Shown piece by piece: positions 9,405 through 20,141 of a DNA stretch of 64,000 nt. Location: NCBI RefSeq assembly GCF_963169125.1, contig NC_084794.1, positions 230,093,219 through 230,157,218 of the forward strand. The letters are read 5' to 3'. The stretch's first letter is position 1. Each line of letters opens with the position of its first letter. Origin of the DNA: Humulus lupulus. Taxonomy: Eukaryota; Streptophyta; Magnoliopsida; Rosales; Cannabaceae. The notes below the pieces were generated by a model. The model was not told where the DNA came from, did no database searches, and worked only from the letters and a program-made list of their open reading frames with translations. Made by a program: the position numbers and the translations under genes.

Positions 9405-12190
9405 TTAGGCGTACTGGGCCAAAGGTCCTGCTCTAATGAGAGTTTCAACATCATCCTTCAGCTGTCGATAGTCTTCAGTGTTATAACCAATATCATTATG
9501 GAATCGATAGAACTTCGAAGAATCTCTCTTTGCCCTCTGGTTCTTCAACGGTTCTGGCTTCTTCCACGGAAGGCGAGCAGAATTTGCCAGGAAGATGTGC
9601 TCCCTAGTGTATGTTAGGTCGGTATAAGTAGCATAAACAGGTTTGAATTTCTCCCTAGAATTATTTTTCTTCGTTTCGCTTTGGTGGTCATCACTATTTC
9701 CCTTCCTTTTGTTATTCCCCCCTTGGTTATTATGGGTAACGGTTTGAGCCGTAGCTGCAACGTCCGTTTTCGCTCCAACGGGTTGGACAGGGAGCTGGCT
9801 GGTTCCTGCGACGAAAGCTCGTGCCTCTTCTAGGTTAATCCATTCTTGAGCTCGGGCCAAGAATTCATCCACACTCTTAACTCCTTTCATTTGGAGTTCT
9901 TCACACTAGGGCTGAGCATAAAATCCGAAAAACCAAAAAAACCTTGTACACCGACCTACCGAACACCGAAAAAACCAAAACCGTTTAAACCGAAAACCAA
10001 AAAAACCACCGACGGTGCAAACCGCCACTGTTCGGTCGGTTTTGAAATTTTGGGTGAACCGACCAATAAAACCGAAACTGACCGAACATAATAAAATAAT
10101 AATATAATATTATATAATTATTAATTATTAAAAATTTTAAAATTTGTACTTTTAATTATGGACTTTTAATTATGTTTCAAACTTTAAAATTTGTAAATTT
10201 AATTATGTTCTATATATTTATGTTTTAAAAATGCACAAAAATGAATTCCAACAATCTAAAATTTTTAATTTTTTAACTAAAACTTTCAAACAAAAAAAAA
10301 CAATAATCAATTCGGTTTGGTCGATTTAACTGACCAAACCGCGGTCCAAAATGGTCAGATTTTTTTTAAACTGGTTTGGTTCGGTCGGTTTTTGGATTGC
10401 ACCAATCCGGACCGAAAACTGAATTCTGGATTTTTTGTTGTGAAAAAACCGCCCAAACCGACCGATGCTCACCCCTACTTCACACAGGTCGCCCCCAACG
10501 AGGATTCCTGTCCTCAGTGCCATGAGCTTGGAGTTGTCATCAGCATCCCTAGCTCGTGCAGCAACATTGGCAAACTGACTTAGATATGCCTTCAAAGTTT
10601 CACCAGGTTGCTGCTTTACATTGGCCAATGAATTAGCCTCAACTCGAGCTGCTTGTGAAGCTCGGAATGCTTTTTTGAACTTGGAGGAAAACTTCTTCCA
10701 CGAGCTTATGGAATGTCTCTTTTACTGCTTAAACCACTGCCTGGCTGGCCCGACCAGAGTTGCAGGTAATAAAATACACTTAGATCAAGTCCGACATTGT
10801 GGGCCATCATCATGGCATTAAACATTCTGAGGTGGTTTGACGGATCTCCATCTCCATCAAATTGTGACAAGTGTGGCATTCTGTAGCCTAATGGATATGT
10901 GTTCACCGCAATATTTGGAGCGAAAGGCTCGAGCTCATCCTCTGAGAGCAATCTTCTTTGTCTTTTCTAGATAAAAGTCTCTTCGTTTGCTCTTCCATCA
11001 GAGTTAACCTCTAGAGGGTTTGGTCTCTAGTCCCTAGGTTACCTGGGGGCTGTTTGACAGCTCCCATCCTATCGTATGCATTTGATGGGTTATTGTCCCT
11101 CCAAGCTCGAGCTTGGTTTGGTGGGGCATTCCCATTATCACGTACTATGGATGGACCTCCCTCTTGTCGAGTATAACTAACATATTCATTCCGAGCTGGA
11201 TTCCTTCTCTGCGAATTCAGGTGATCACGCAAATTGGGTTGCGACTCGTATCGAGGGCTTTGCACTAAACTCAACTGATTTCTTAGGTCGCCCTCGGACC
11301 TACCACTATGATAACTTTTGGTCTAATAACTCCCATTGGCGAAGCTTACAGCTCACGGTTAGGGTCGAGGATCTGGATTTTCAACATGTGTCCGTGGGAT
11401 GTAAGTATTGGCAGATGGGGGAGGATTTCTCCTACTATCTCCATAAGCTGGAATGTCTTGTGTAGGATGAGGTGGTGTCAGATGTCTTCTAGGTGACGGG
11501 GGATGCCTTATTGGTGAGGCAATCCGAGTTCCATCAGGGCGAACTAGATTAGCCCACCTCTGTTCTACCCCCATTGTCTCTAGCTCTCTACGCCTGACGT
11601 TCCTCGCGACAGGGGAGGATTTGTTGGAACATTCTATCTCTGTGATCCTGTCCCAGCCCTTCCCCATGGATTTTCATGGGTATTCTTAGGGACTTGTGAA
11701 AGAGACACCGAACTTGGGGTTGAAGTTCTAACCGACCGACTGGCATGCTGATGACCCCTATGAGGGCCACTGGGTGGAGCATTCTGGCGATCACGCCCTG
11801 TAGGTAAAGAACTTGGGGTGGCAATCCTGACTAATCGACTTGGTTTGGATCGATTATTCCTGTGGGACTTGTGAGACCCACTTTGCCTCTTTCTGACATT
11901 AACGTCAGTTGCAAGAGGGGGTAACCGAGCCAAAACTTCCTCAATCTGCCTGTTTTCCTTAGCAAGATGGCTTCTCAATTGCATGTTTTCCAATTCGATG
12001 ATAGTTAGGTAGTCTGGATTTGGATTCGGTGGCAATGATGTTGAACTCCCAGTGTCACCATGACCTACCAGTTGTTTTTGGGACGCTGCTGGATCTCAGG
12101 GCCATGTTCGTTTGAAACAGCGATATGAAGGGCCTCTTGGCCACCAGGTTGTTCTGTCTCATTATCGGGCATTGAGAAAGTGAGCACCAT
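9405..12190 (-). pseudogene. Tat-A gag, broken by frameshifts and a MITE
   Basis: Gag forms the virus-like particle and packages RNA. The likely start is the ATG at 12190 (MVLTFSMPDNETEQPGGQEA). The frame shifts near 12060 and continues at 12035 with ELENMQLRSHLAKENRQIEE, a short coiled coil before a Ser/Pro/Arg-rich linker. Further pieces are 11274-11011, 10951-10706 (ELEPFAPN, MPHLSQFDGDGDPSNHLRMF, the retrotrans_gag start) and 10628-10486 (GETLKAYLSQFANVAARARD). After the MITE, 9890-9405 carries EWINLEEARAFV, the basic NKRKGNSDD stretch and a KFYRFHNDIGYNTEDYRQLK knuckle-like motif. A gag-protease linker follows at 9398-9141 (PPPIIGGDISTISRGPHLVG). The same blocks occur in Tat-B at 58700-60793. 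Confidence 0.85.
9907..10477. mobile_element. hAT-type MITE inserted in Tat-A gag, 8-bp TSD CTTCACAC
   Basis: A 571-bp insert begins TAGGGCTGAGCATAAAATCC and ends ...ACCGATGCTCACCCCTA, whose complement starts TAGGGGTGAGCAT. These are terminal inverted repeats. CTTCACAC occurs directly outside both ends (9899-9906 and 10478-10485), an 8-bp target duplication as made by hAT transposases. The interior has many AACCGAAAA/GGTTTGGTTCGG motifs and no transposase, so it is non-autonomous. It splits the gag frame between GGDLCEV and MKGVKSVDEF. Confidence 0.92.
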
Positions 12191-12224
12191 GATGAGAATC
12201 GACTGGGATCTTGATGAAGCACAA

Positions 12225-12251
12225 ATTTCCCTCTCAATGAAATCACCAAAC
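12225..12251 (-). other. Tat-A primer-binding region
   Basis: The minus strand directly after the 5' LTR reads GTTTGGTGATTTCATTGAGA. The same block follows the Tat-B LTR at 58649 (GTTTGGTGCTTTCGTTGAGA), which supports both LTR boundaries. I do not assign the tRNA. Confidence 0.55.
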
Positions 12252-12982
12252 TGTTGACGCGGTTTTTTGCCAACAGTGTATTAAGAAATAATACAGGTAG
12301 ATTAGTGCTTAATAAACCGTAATGAAAAATTAATGAATTCACTCAAGAACACAGAATTTTTACGTGGTTCAATGGTTAAAATCCACCTAGTCCACGAGTC
12401 TATATTATTGTTATTTCACTCTCTTTATTTTGGCAGAGTTTCAGTATTACAGAAGAAAAAAAATGATCTCCTTTTCCTGCCCAATATTCCCAGTATTTAT
12501 AAGGGAATTTCATGGACAAGTTTGGGTAACCGCGTGAGTCAATCATGCATTTACATAATTATTACATATAATAAAAATAATTCCCATTTATATTGGGATA
12601 TGATCTGATCATAAGGTAAATGTAGTCCTAATATTTGGGATATCAAATATGACAGCTTAGTCATAAATATATGTATAAAGGGATACCGAGTCTCTGGGGA
12701 TCCGCGGATATGCAATATACTAGAACTACCATGAGCTGGATATCTCCTCCAAGCTTGTGCTTCAACAGCTGTTTTAATATTCTGAGCTCGCGCTTCACAC
12801 CCTTTGTGTCTGTAGCTTGGGTTAAACCCAGAACGCCTATCACCACACGTGACCACATGAAATTGGAGTTATCCATGTGGATAATAAGTAGATATCATTC
12901 CCTTGGTTATTTCTCCGTATATTTATTTTCCAGTTGTACCCGAGCTAAGTGAATGAACTCAGGCTAAAATTAGGGTACAACA
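12252..12982 (-). repeat. Tat-A 5' LTR
   Basis: 731 bp, TGTTGACGCGG...GGGTACAACA on the plus strand (TG...CA on the minus strand). A minus-strand TATA-like box lies at about 12491-12503. It differs from the left LTR at roughly 67 of 710 positions plus an 8-bp indel by hand count, mostly transitions. Confidence 0.92.
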
Positions 12983-13500
12983 GTACTGAACATATATTAT
13001 CAAGGATAGGAAGCTGACCTGTGACCACCTTGTTACTGGTTTCAGATTCTCCCAAGGTCAAAGTGAAGACTCTGGTTGTAATCATCTTGTTATCGTTCTT
13101 CTCTTCTGTTTTGAGCTGAGGACATTCTCTTTTCAAATGACCTTCCTGGCCATACTTGTAGCAACCCTTGTTGTTTGCACGACATTTTCCAGTATGTATT
13201 TTCTGGCACTTAGGGCACTTGGCATATTCAACAAAACCCGGTTTGTTATTGCCGTTGTTGGTCCGTGCTCCTTTGTCAGTGTCGGTTTGCTTATTATCGG
13301 GATGCTTTCTTTTCTGCCTATTATTGTTGTGTTGGTTGTTGTGGTTTTGAACATTTTGAGTCTGATTCTGCAGTTTGGGTTCTGACTTGCTTGCCTCTTC
13401 CTTGCTAACATTTCCCTGGAGCCTTTTACACCTCTATAGGCATTTCCAGGATATTGGCATAAGAAGTGGTTCCATGCTAACATTTCTTTGGAGCCTTCCT
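12983..13500 (-). pseudogene. Tekay-2 gag 3' part with zinc knuckle and protease start
   Basis: One minus-strand frame reads RKHPDNKQTDTDKG, then KCPKCQKIHTGKCRANNKG, CYKYGQEGHLKREC and GQLPILDNICSVL. The last stops just before the expected protease active site, where Tat-A is inserted. The CCHC knuckle has its second Cys replaced by Tyr (CYKY instead of CYKC). Next to the solo LTR a ~23-bp segment (AAGGCTCC...AAATGTTAGCA) is present twice (about 13428 and 13478). Compared with Tekay-1, about 95 codons between WWDLVQQSHD and the basic region are missing at the junction. Confidence 0.82.
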
Positions 13501-14429
13501 TGCTAACGTCCCAAATTTCCTAATAAGGCTTAGGGCCTTGATTAGGGGGTCAAGATGGAAAATTTTGGAATTTTATGATTATATGATATTTATATGTATC
13601 ATTATGTGATTATGTGAATAATATTATAATATGACTTAATATGCATGTTTAGGTGTATTAAATATGCATGTGGACCCATTTCTGATTAATTGGGTAATTT
13701 TCATAATTTGGCCTGTTTCAGGTATATTTGGCATATATGTGGTATATGTGTGTGGTGCTTTATTATTATTTGGTTATGCTTTGGTTACTCAGCACGAGAC
13801 AATCCTAGGAAGCAAGCTAGGGGAAAGTCACAACAGGATCCATACTTAACTCGAAGTGAGTCAAGGGGTATTTAGCACATTACCGGGATATTAGGTAATG
13901 GGAATAAATATTTGATGATAAATTGGGAGTTAGTGAGATCAGGGGGAAATTCTGGGCATTTTGACTATTTTATCCCCGAAAGCATTTTTGGGACCCCAAG
14001 CATTAGAATTTGCTTGAGGTTACTTAAGCTTGAATTAACCTGTCAGAGTTATAAAAAGAACGTTCTCTCTCCCTCCCGTTCCCTTTTTGACATCTGATCG
14101 CATTTTCAAGGGAAACTTGAGTTTTAGGACTCGGATTCAAGCAAGGATTGAGGCATAGCAATTCTAGGGAAGATTAGAAGCTTATTAGCAGGAGGATTTA
14201 GTTGGGAAATGACTCAATTAGAGGTAATCCAAGTTTTAAGTTCTAAGTTTTTAAACTTTGATTGGATTTTATGTTTTGATGAGTTTTTGAATGAATTGAA
14301 GCTTGGGTTTTATTGGTTTTTGGAAATTAGGATGTTTGGGAACTTTGATTTTTGGATTTGGATGTGTTTAGATAGGTTTTTGGAGGATTTTAAGTGGGAA
14401 AAGTCGAAGGATATGGCTGGTTTCGAGGT

Positions 14430-14610
14430 CAAGTCGCGACCTTGTTTTAGCAAGTCGCGACTTTGATGAAGCCAGAGGCCAGGAAGAGGATGCTGAGGGG
14501 CGCGTCGTGACCCAAGAGGGGTCAAGTCGCGGCCCGCCTTAGTGCCCAAGCAAGGGGCTCTCTGACTTGATGCAAGTCGTGACTCACTAGGCCAAGTCAA
14601 GACCGGCTTG
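14430..14610. repeat. Cluster of GTCGCGAC-type palindromes in the LTR
   Basis: Six AAGTCGCGAC-like sites (AAGTCGCGACC, AAGTCGCGACT, GCGTCGTGACC, AAGTCGCGGCC, AAGTCGTGACT, AAGTCAAGACC) lie within 180 bp. The intact ones are perfect 8-10 bp palindromes; the others look like C-to-T decay products. The related LTR at 33712 has CCGCGG-type sites in the equivalent position. Confidence 0.7.
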
Positions 14611-15442
14611 GGCATTTTTGCCTAGATTTAGTTTAAAGGGTCTGGGATCGATTCTACTACCCAGTTGAGTAGGATTCAACGTCCCAGAGGCTTGGGTTGG
14701 GTTTGGAAGCATTTATTTACTCATTTTTTTATGAGGTTTTATATTATGGTTGTGAGTAGGTTATCGCTAGGGGCTTGGAAACAGGATCGTGCATGTGGCT
14801 CGTTTATTGGTAACTTGTGCTTGGACCAAAGGTAAGAAAACTGCACCCAGTATGTGATGCATGAGATGCATATGATACATGTGGTTATGGCCTGGCATGA
14901 ATGTTGAATATGGAATTGATCAGAGCTTGAATCTCTGTAATTGTGCATGATTATGATTATACTTGTGGTTATCGATTAAGCATGTTGAATGCCTTATATC
15001 TGGATGTTTGAAGGTGCATGGTTATAGTTATATTGGTAATTGTTGACGAGGCTAGTTGAGTGCTCTATATATGGACATTGATTACATAGTAAATGCATAA
15101 CAACTTTGCTTATCTGTGTATGGTACTGACTTATTAGTGAGCAACGACAATGGTGTCAGTATTGATTATGAAGCTGTGACTTATTAGTCAAGTTCGGCAG
15201 TGGTACTGGTACTGGTAGTATGGTATTGGCTTATGAGTCAAGAACGGTATTAGCATGTTTAACGCAAGCCGAAATGATTAGATCTAATCGACATAAGATT
15301 ATCAACATAAGCATGATATACTTGACCGACCTTAAGTTCAATGAAAACAAAAGCGCTTGTCTAGTCTAAAGGCTAGTTACATAGAGACAGGGCTATGAGC
15401 TCAGGTGACTGATATGTCACATGGCTAGGAGGGCGTGGGACC

Positions 15443-16120
15443 TCAGAGATTGACTTATTAGTCATCTAACAGAGATAGACTTATCAGTCATCTAAACAGA
15501 GATAGACTTATCAGTCACCTATACTGAGATAGACTTATCAGTCATTTATACTGAGATAGACTTATCAGTCATCTAAACAGAGATAGACTTATCAGTCATC
15601 TATACAGAGATAGACTTATCAGTCATCTAAACAGAGATAGACTTATCAATCATCTACACAGAGATAGACTTATCACTCATCTACACAGAGATAGACTTAT
15701 CACTCATCTACACAGAGATAGACTTATCACTCATCTACATAAAGATAGACTTATCAGTCATCTATACAGAGATAGACTTATTAGTCATCTACACAGAGAT
15801 AGACTTATTAGTCATCTACATAGAGATAGACTTATTAGTCTTCTACTCAGAGATAGACTTATTAGTCATCCATACAGAGATAGACTTATCAGTCATCTTC
15901 ATAAGAATAGACTTATTAGTCATCTATACAGAGATAGACTTACTAGTCATCTATACAGAGATAGACTTATCAGTCATCTACACAAGGATAGACTTATTAG
16001 TCATCTATACAGAGTATGACTTATTAGTCGTCTATTCAGAGAGAACTTATTAGTCGTCTACTTCAGAGAGACATACTAGTCATCTACCTCAGAGCGAGAG
16101 ACTTATTAGTCATCTACTCA
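15443..16120. repeat. 27-bp minisatellite, about 25 copies, in the LTR
   Basis: The unit is close to CAGAGATAGACTTATCAGTC followed by ATCTACA, repeated about 25 times with variants (TATCAGTC, TATTAGTC, TATCACTC). Units in the 3' quarter become irregular. Each holds a short inverted repeat GACT-TATN-AGTC. Single precursors occur upstream (GACTTATTAGT at about 15128 and 15178). There are no spacers between units. Confidence 0.93.
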
Positions 16121-16641
16121 GAACGCAGGACTCCACAAATATTTATTTGTACCTGCTTGCATGCATGAATAAGGCTGTTATTGCTAGGCATGCTATTATG
16201 ATTCAGTGACATGTTATTACCTGTTCATGATCATATTGAGTTTTCTTGCTGAGCCTCGGCTCACGGATGCTATATGGTGTAGGTAAAGGCAAAAGAAAGT
16301 TGGACCATCCTTGAGTTGGCAAGCTTAGGTGACGATGTGTACATATGAAGTTGCTCGACCACCACGGCCGAGGGTTTAAAGATGAACTAGGGTTAAACCC
16401 TATTTTGCCGCTTAGGTCGACTGGTTGTAGATCTTTTATTGTAATAACCTTTAAAATATATTTTGGGATCCCAATGTACACAGTAAACGTTTTAGTGAAA
16501 TGTTGTATCTTTAACCAAAAAATTTAACCCTAAACCATTAATCACATTTAGTTACACGATTATGGACAAATGGCTCAGTTAGTGAGTTTAGCACTGTTTA
16601 AAATGCACAACGTAATGGTCCCTGGGTAGTAGGGCATTACA

Positions 16642-17187
16642 GTATCATGAGACTGCTGCACTAGATCCCACCAGATTCTAGCATTCTTTTTCAATAGAGA
16701 TGAAACGCAGGATATGGGATCCACGTTGTCGAGGTTCATGTGTGTCAAAATTGGCTCAACATTCTTGAGCCACTCCTCAGCCTCAAAGGGGTCGGTTGTC
16801 CCTTCAAAGTTTGGAGCGTGCTGCTTCCTGAAACGCTCATAGACTGGCTCCATGTATTGAGCTGGATAGGGTGCGTAATTTTCCATTGGCCATCCCCTGT
16901 ACAAATATCCTCCATTCAGGTAGCCACCATTTGGATATCCTTCATTTTGCTCTGGCTGGGGTGCCTGAGTCGCTGGCTGAGGCTACGGCTGCGCCTGAGG
17001 TTATCATTGTTGTTGCAGTAGCTCTTCTACTTGTCGTCATAATCGGATAAAACCGGAGGTGGTGCGGTCCTATTGGTAGTAGCAGTGGCAACAGGCTTCC
17101 CCTTCTTTGGACTGGAGGGGCCTCGTGTGTCTCATTGGCAATGCCGGGGGCATTACCATTTGTTCGTGCAGACCTTCGGAGCTACAT
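16642..17187 (-). pseudogene. Tekay-2 gag 5' part
   Basis: From the ATG at 17187 the frame reads M-stop-LRRSARTNGNAPGIANETHE, shifts, then continues as NEGYPNGGYLNGGYLYRGWP, MENYAPYPAQYMEPVYERFR and KQHAPNFEGTTDPFEAEEWL with WLKNVEPILTHMNL and LLKKNARIWWDLVQQSHD. This is the N-terminal Gag (retrotrans_gag) of a Tekay/Del element; the last block matches KKDARIWWDIVKQTRD of Tekay-1. The frame ends where the solo LTR begins at 16641. The early stop and frameshift make it non-functional. Confidence 0.82.
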
Positions 17188-18330
17188 CTTTGGCAGAGTT
17201 CTAATATTCAAGAGAAACACGTTAGAACTAACCCTATTAGTTTCCAAGGCAAAACCTTAGTCTAAGAAAACGTAACTCAAACCTACTAGTTATGATTTCT
17301 TATAAAAATTTATGTAAGTTATCTTAATAAATTAGGGTGTGTTTCTATACTCAGACTATTAGGTCATCTTTATTATTTTCTACGTTTGTTTCTAACCACC
17401 ATATATGACTTAATTCTCAAGCTTGAAACTTGTCGTTGTTCCAAAGTTAACCATATTGAGGGAGGGCTGGGATCAGTAAAATCGTTCCCACTAATATGGC
17501 CCCCTAAATTCTCAATATAGAACTCGGTCCACTGATTTGTATCCACCCTCACCGAACTCAACCATTATTTATTGAATTATTCTAAATTAATTATGAAAAA
17601 TAATTCAAATTTCATACATACAATTCAAAAATAATAATAACTTTATTCATTTGGAAAATTTTCACTTATTACAATAATAATTCAAAATAAATAAAGAAAC
17701 AATACTAATAAATACTAGGGTAAAATTTCTAAAAATTAGGATCTTCTACATTTGACCCTTCATCTAGAGTATCTTCAGTTATTTCCTCGTAATCATCAAT
17801 ATCATAAGAATCGAATCTACTACGGGGAATATTCATTAGGATATTATTCTTTTGTTCATTGGTGAATTGAATCTCAAACTTATAGGTAAACCTAAGTATA
17901 AGAAAATAATATCTAATGGCAACCGGTAATTTATCCTCATTATCTAGAGCTTCCCATAATTCTTTCAGATTTTAAACTACAAAAGGCATATCTCCAAAAA
18001 GCCTCATTACTAGGACATAATGATCCATGGCTCTCATCATAATATGCCTAGAAATTAGAAGGTGAAATATCTCTTTGTGAAATCTGACAAATCTTTGCGT
18101 GATTCGCTCTAGCACACCTATTGTTCTTTGGCTCTTTAATCCTTTTTAATGCCTTAATGACACGGATATCTTGATAAGCCATGGCTCCATTCATTTTGAC
18201 TGAAAACATATTAAGTAAAACGTTAGTTTCAACATAAGCATAATATTCACAACATAAACACTTACATTGGCGGTTAGATCCTGGAGCTTTTGCGTGTGTA
18301 TCAAGAAGAATTTTATGCATATGAATCGTG
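17188..18330 (-). other. Tekay-2 untranslated leader
   Basis: AT-rich sequence between primer binding site and gag. ORFs at 17373-17561 and 18048-18379 have no recognisable similarity. At 1.1 kb it is longer than the ~0.7-kb leader of Tekay-1. Confidence 0.6.
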
Positions 18331-18344
18331 ACTCTGGTACCAAC
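18331..18344 (-). other. Tekay-2 primer binding site
   Basis: The minus strand reads GTTGGTACCAGAGT directly after the LTR end ...TTTACA. It resembles the initiator tRNA-Met site TGGTATCAGAGC with one mismatch in the core, as usual for Tekay/Del. Confidence 0.8.
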
Positions 18345-20141
18345 TGTAAAGACCTGACTAATTTAAAAACCTCGGACATTTAAAACTACTAAAACATAAC
18401 TACTATCTTTTGGATATATACATAAAATAATCAAACTTTATTATTAATACATAGAAAATCCAAAAGTATGGGATCCCATTGTTTATACATAAAATAATAA
18501 AGAGAACAAAATGTTTAATATATTTCAAAATACTAAGTGAAGAAATCATAAAGACGTAATTAAAAGACTCAAAATATCAACGTCATCCTCGATCGATCTC
18601 ATTGGTTCATTCCTTCAGTTCCTCGCCCAATACACAAGCCAAATACACCTCAGATCCGTCCCGCCTTCCATGTTCATTTACCTGCACAATATAAATAAAA
18701 AAGAATGACCCTAATGCTCAGTAGGGAAAAACTACTAAAGCATAAAACATAATACATAAAACATAAAATGGACTACAATATTAATGGCCATTAACTCATT
18801 ATCATAGTATGTGATAAAAACCACTATAGTCCTCTTAACTACTTTTTTAGAGGTAGGTTTAGACACAACTATAGTCTATGATAACGATAAAAATCTTGGG
18901 ATTTGCTATCTAAGCAACCATATTTCCCAAGTGACTATAAAAAAAACATACATACAAACATATAGCACATAAAAGTAACTTATTTTCCTTACCAAATTCG
19001 AAATATTGGAGACAAGTGCGGAATCGGAAACTCCTAAAACCAAACATTATAACCATAATTTTCCTAAAGAAAAGAAGATTGAAAGAAGATCTAAACCATT
19101 AGAATAAAGACTTACCAAAAACCTTAAGTTCAAAGAAATTGAGTTCCTAACCAAAAGCCATTATAACGAGTTAGGATTTGAAGTAAAAGAAAAGAATAAG
19201 AATAATAGAAATAGACTAGACCTGGGGATTAAGAGTACCTTAGATAGTTTGGAGCTTCGATCTATACCTCAAACACCGAAATCATACTATAACTTACTTC
19301 ACAAGTGTTTAGAAAAGCTTAGATTTGATATCTTTAACCCCAAACCCTATTGTTTCTCTCTATATCAAAAATAACAGCTTTGAGGCTCTAAAAAGTGTTT
19401 GAAAGATGATGAAAATGACTGAGTGAAGGGTCATATTTATAGAGTTTAAGGAATGAAACTAACTTCCATTAAAATGAATAAAAATAAAATTTTCTGCTCA
19501 ACAAATGCCCAGAACTAGGTCAAAATCGTTCAAGAACAAGTCCAAGTTGTTGAGGGCTGTTTCTAGCTTCGAATTCCATGGAGTTTCAAAAATGGCTACT
19601 GGAGCCAATATATCGCCCCCTATAGGTGATATATCGCCTCCCCTGTTTTCCCAAGGTTCTGAGGTTTCGTTCATGCAAAGTCGACGTGTTTTCCATATTA
19701 GCATAGGCGATATATCAGCTCCTATAGCTGCGATATATCGACTTATGTTGATATACTAAACCACATTTTAAGCACACTTAAAGTTGTTTAAACTACTTTG
19801 TCTGAGTAATACGAGATCCTAGCATCTGAGGGAAGGTTCTAGACTTCCTAGGTTTATCCTTGATTATTTTTATTCATCTAAAATCCTTAATAAATATACA
19901 TGAGACAAATGTCACATATATCTAAACCTTAGGTTATAATTAATAATATTTCTAGGACCAACTACATTAATAAAACCTTATGATAAAATTAATATTTCTA
20001 AACTATAGACTAAACTTATAAAATTCATAACTAGCTCTACGAGTTTCCAACTAATTCCCGACTTGAACCAATATCGCGAAAATTAAAATACTACAGCATA
20101 AGATACTACTATCTAACTCAGTAAAATTATGAGGCACTACA
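18345..20141 (-). repeat. Tekay-2 5' LTR
   Basis: 1797 bp on the minus strand, TGTAGTGCCTCATAATTTTA to ...TCTTTACA. The first 200 bp align with the Tekay-1 LTR (TTTTACTTAGTTAGCTAGAT..., TTATAAGTTTAACCTATAGT). A minus-strand TATA-like box lies at about 19434-19441 (CTCTATAAATATGA). The other LTR is not in the window. Confidence 0.85.
19607..19742. repeat. Cluster of CGATATATCG palindromes in the Tekay-2 LTR
   Basis: Four sites (AATATATCGCC, GGTGATATATCGCC, AGGCGATATATCAGC, TGCGATATATCGAC) lie within 136 bp, about 170-310 bp upstream of the LTR TATA-like box in the element's direction, separated by CCTATAG-like linkers. Sites 2 and 3 each match one arm of GGCGATATATCGCC. Confidence 0.7.

Larger units (their letters stand above)
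1..12982 (-). mobile_element. Tat-A: Ty3/Gypsy Tat-lineage LTR retrotransposon, degenerate, with antisense extra gene
   Basis: Read on the minus strand the order is 5' LTR (12252-12982), primer-binding region, gag (12190-9405), protease, reverse transcriptase, RNase H, integrase (to 5268), a 4.5-kb non-pol region, polypurine tract and 3' LTR (1-716). RNase H before integrase without a chromodomain, the long region after integrase and the VDAYSGYNQ/DMLVKS reverse transcriptase motifs fit the Tat branch. About 6 bp of the left LTR lie outside the window, so the left target duplication cannot be checked. The element interrupts the gag-protease frame of a Tekay element (12983 onward). The LTRs differ at roughly 9% of positions by hand count, so this is an old insertion. 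Every coding region is broken. Confidence 0.9.
13501..16641 (+). mobile_element. Solo LTR (3.1 kb) in Tekay-2 gag, same family as 33712-36187
   Basis: It starts TGCTAACGTCCCAAATTTCC and ends AGTAGGGCATTACA, matching the boundaries of the TSD-flanked solo LTR at 33712-36187. Both share the CTCGACCACCACGGCCGAG block (about 16355 and 35900) and the CCGCTTAG block. No internal region is attached. Flanks TTCCT and GTATC do not match, and gag codons are missing at the junction, so a deletion accompanied or followed insertion. A TATA-like GTTATAAAAAG is at about 14048. It is 665 bp longer than its relative, which the 27-bp array accounts for. Short ORFs inside (13664-14466 and others) are not genes. 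Confidence 0.85.
12983..20141 (-). mobile_element. Tekay-2: 5' part of a Tekay/Del Gypsy element with two insertions
   Basis: On the minus strand: LTR (20141-18345), primer binding site (18344-18331), leader, gag 5' part (17187-16642), a foreign solo LTR (13501-16641), gag 3' part up to the protease (13500-12983), then Tat-A. The LTR start TGTAGTGCC and following sequence match the LTRs at 50267 and 29328, so all three are one family. Everything downstream of the protease start lies outside the window beyond Tat-A. Confidence 0.85.

Noticed and set aside
13664..13875. Two 61-codon hydrophobic ORFs as small membrane proteins
   Set aside because: Both lie in the solo LTR in overlapping frames and have no counterpart in the related LTR.
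15443..16120. CRISPR-like array
   Set aside because: Units are contiguous 27-bp tandem copies without unique spacers, in a plant LTR. It is a minisatellite.
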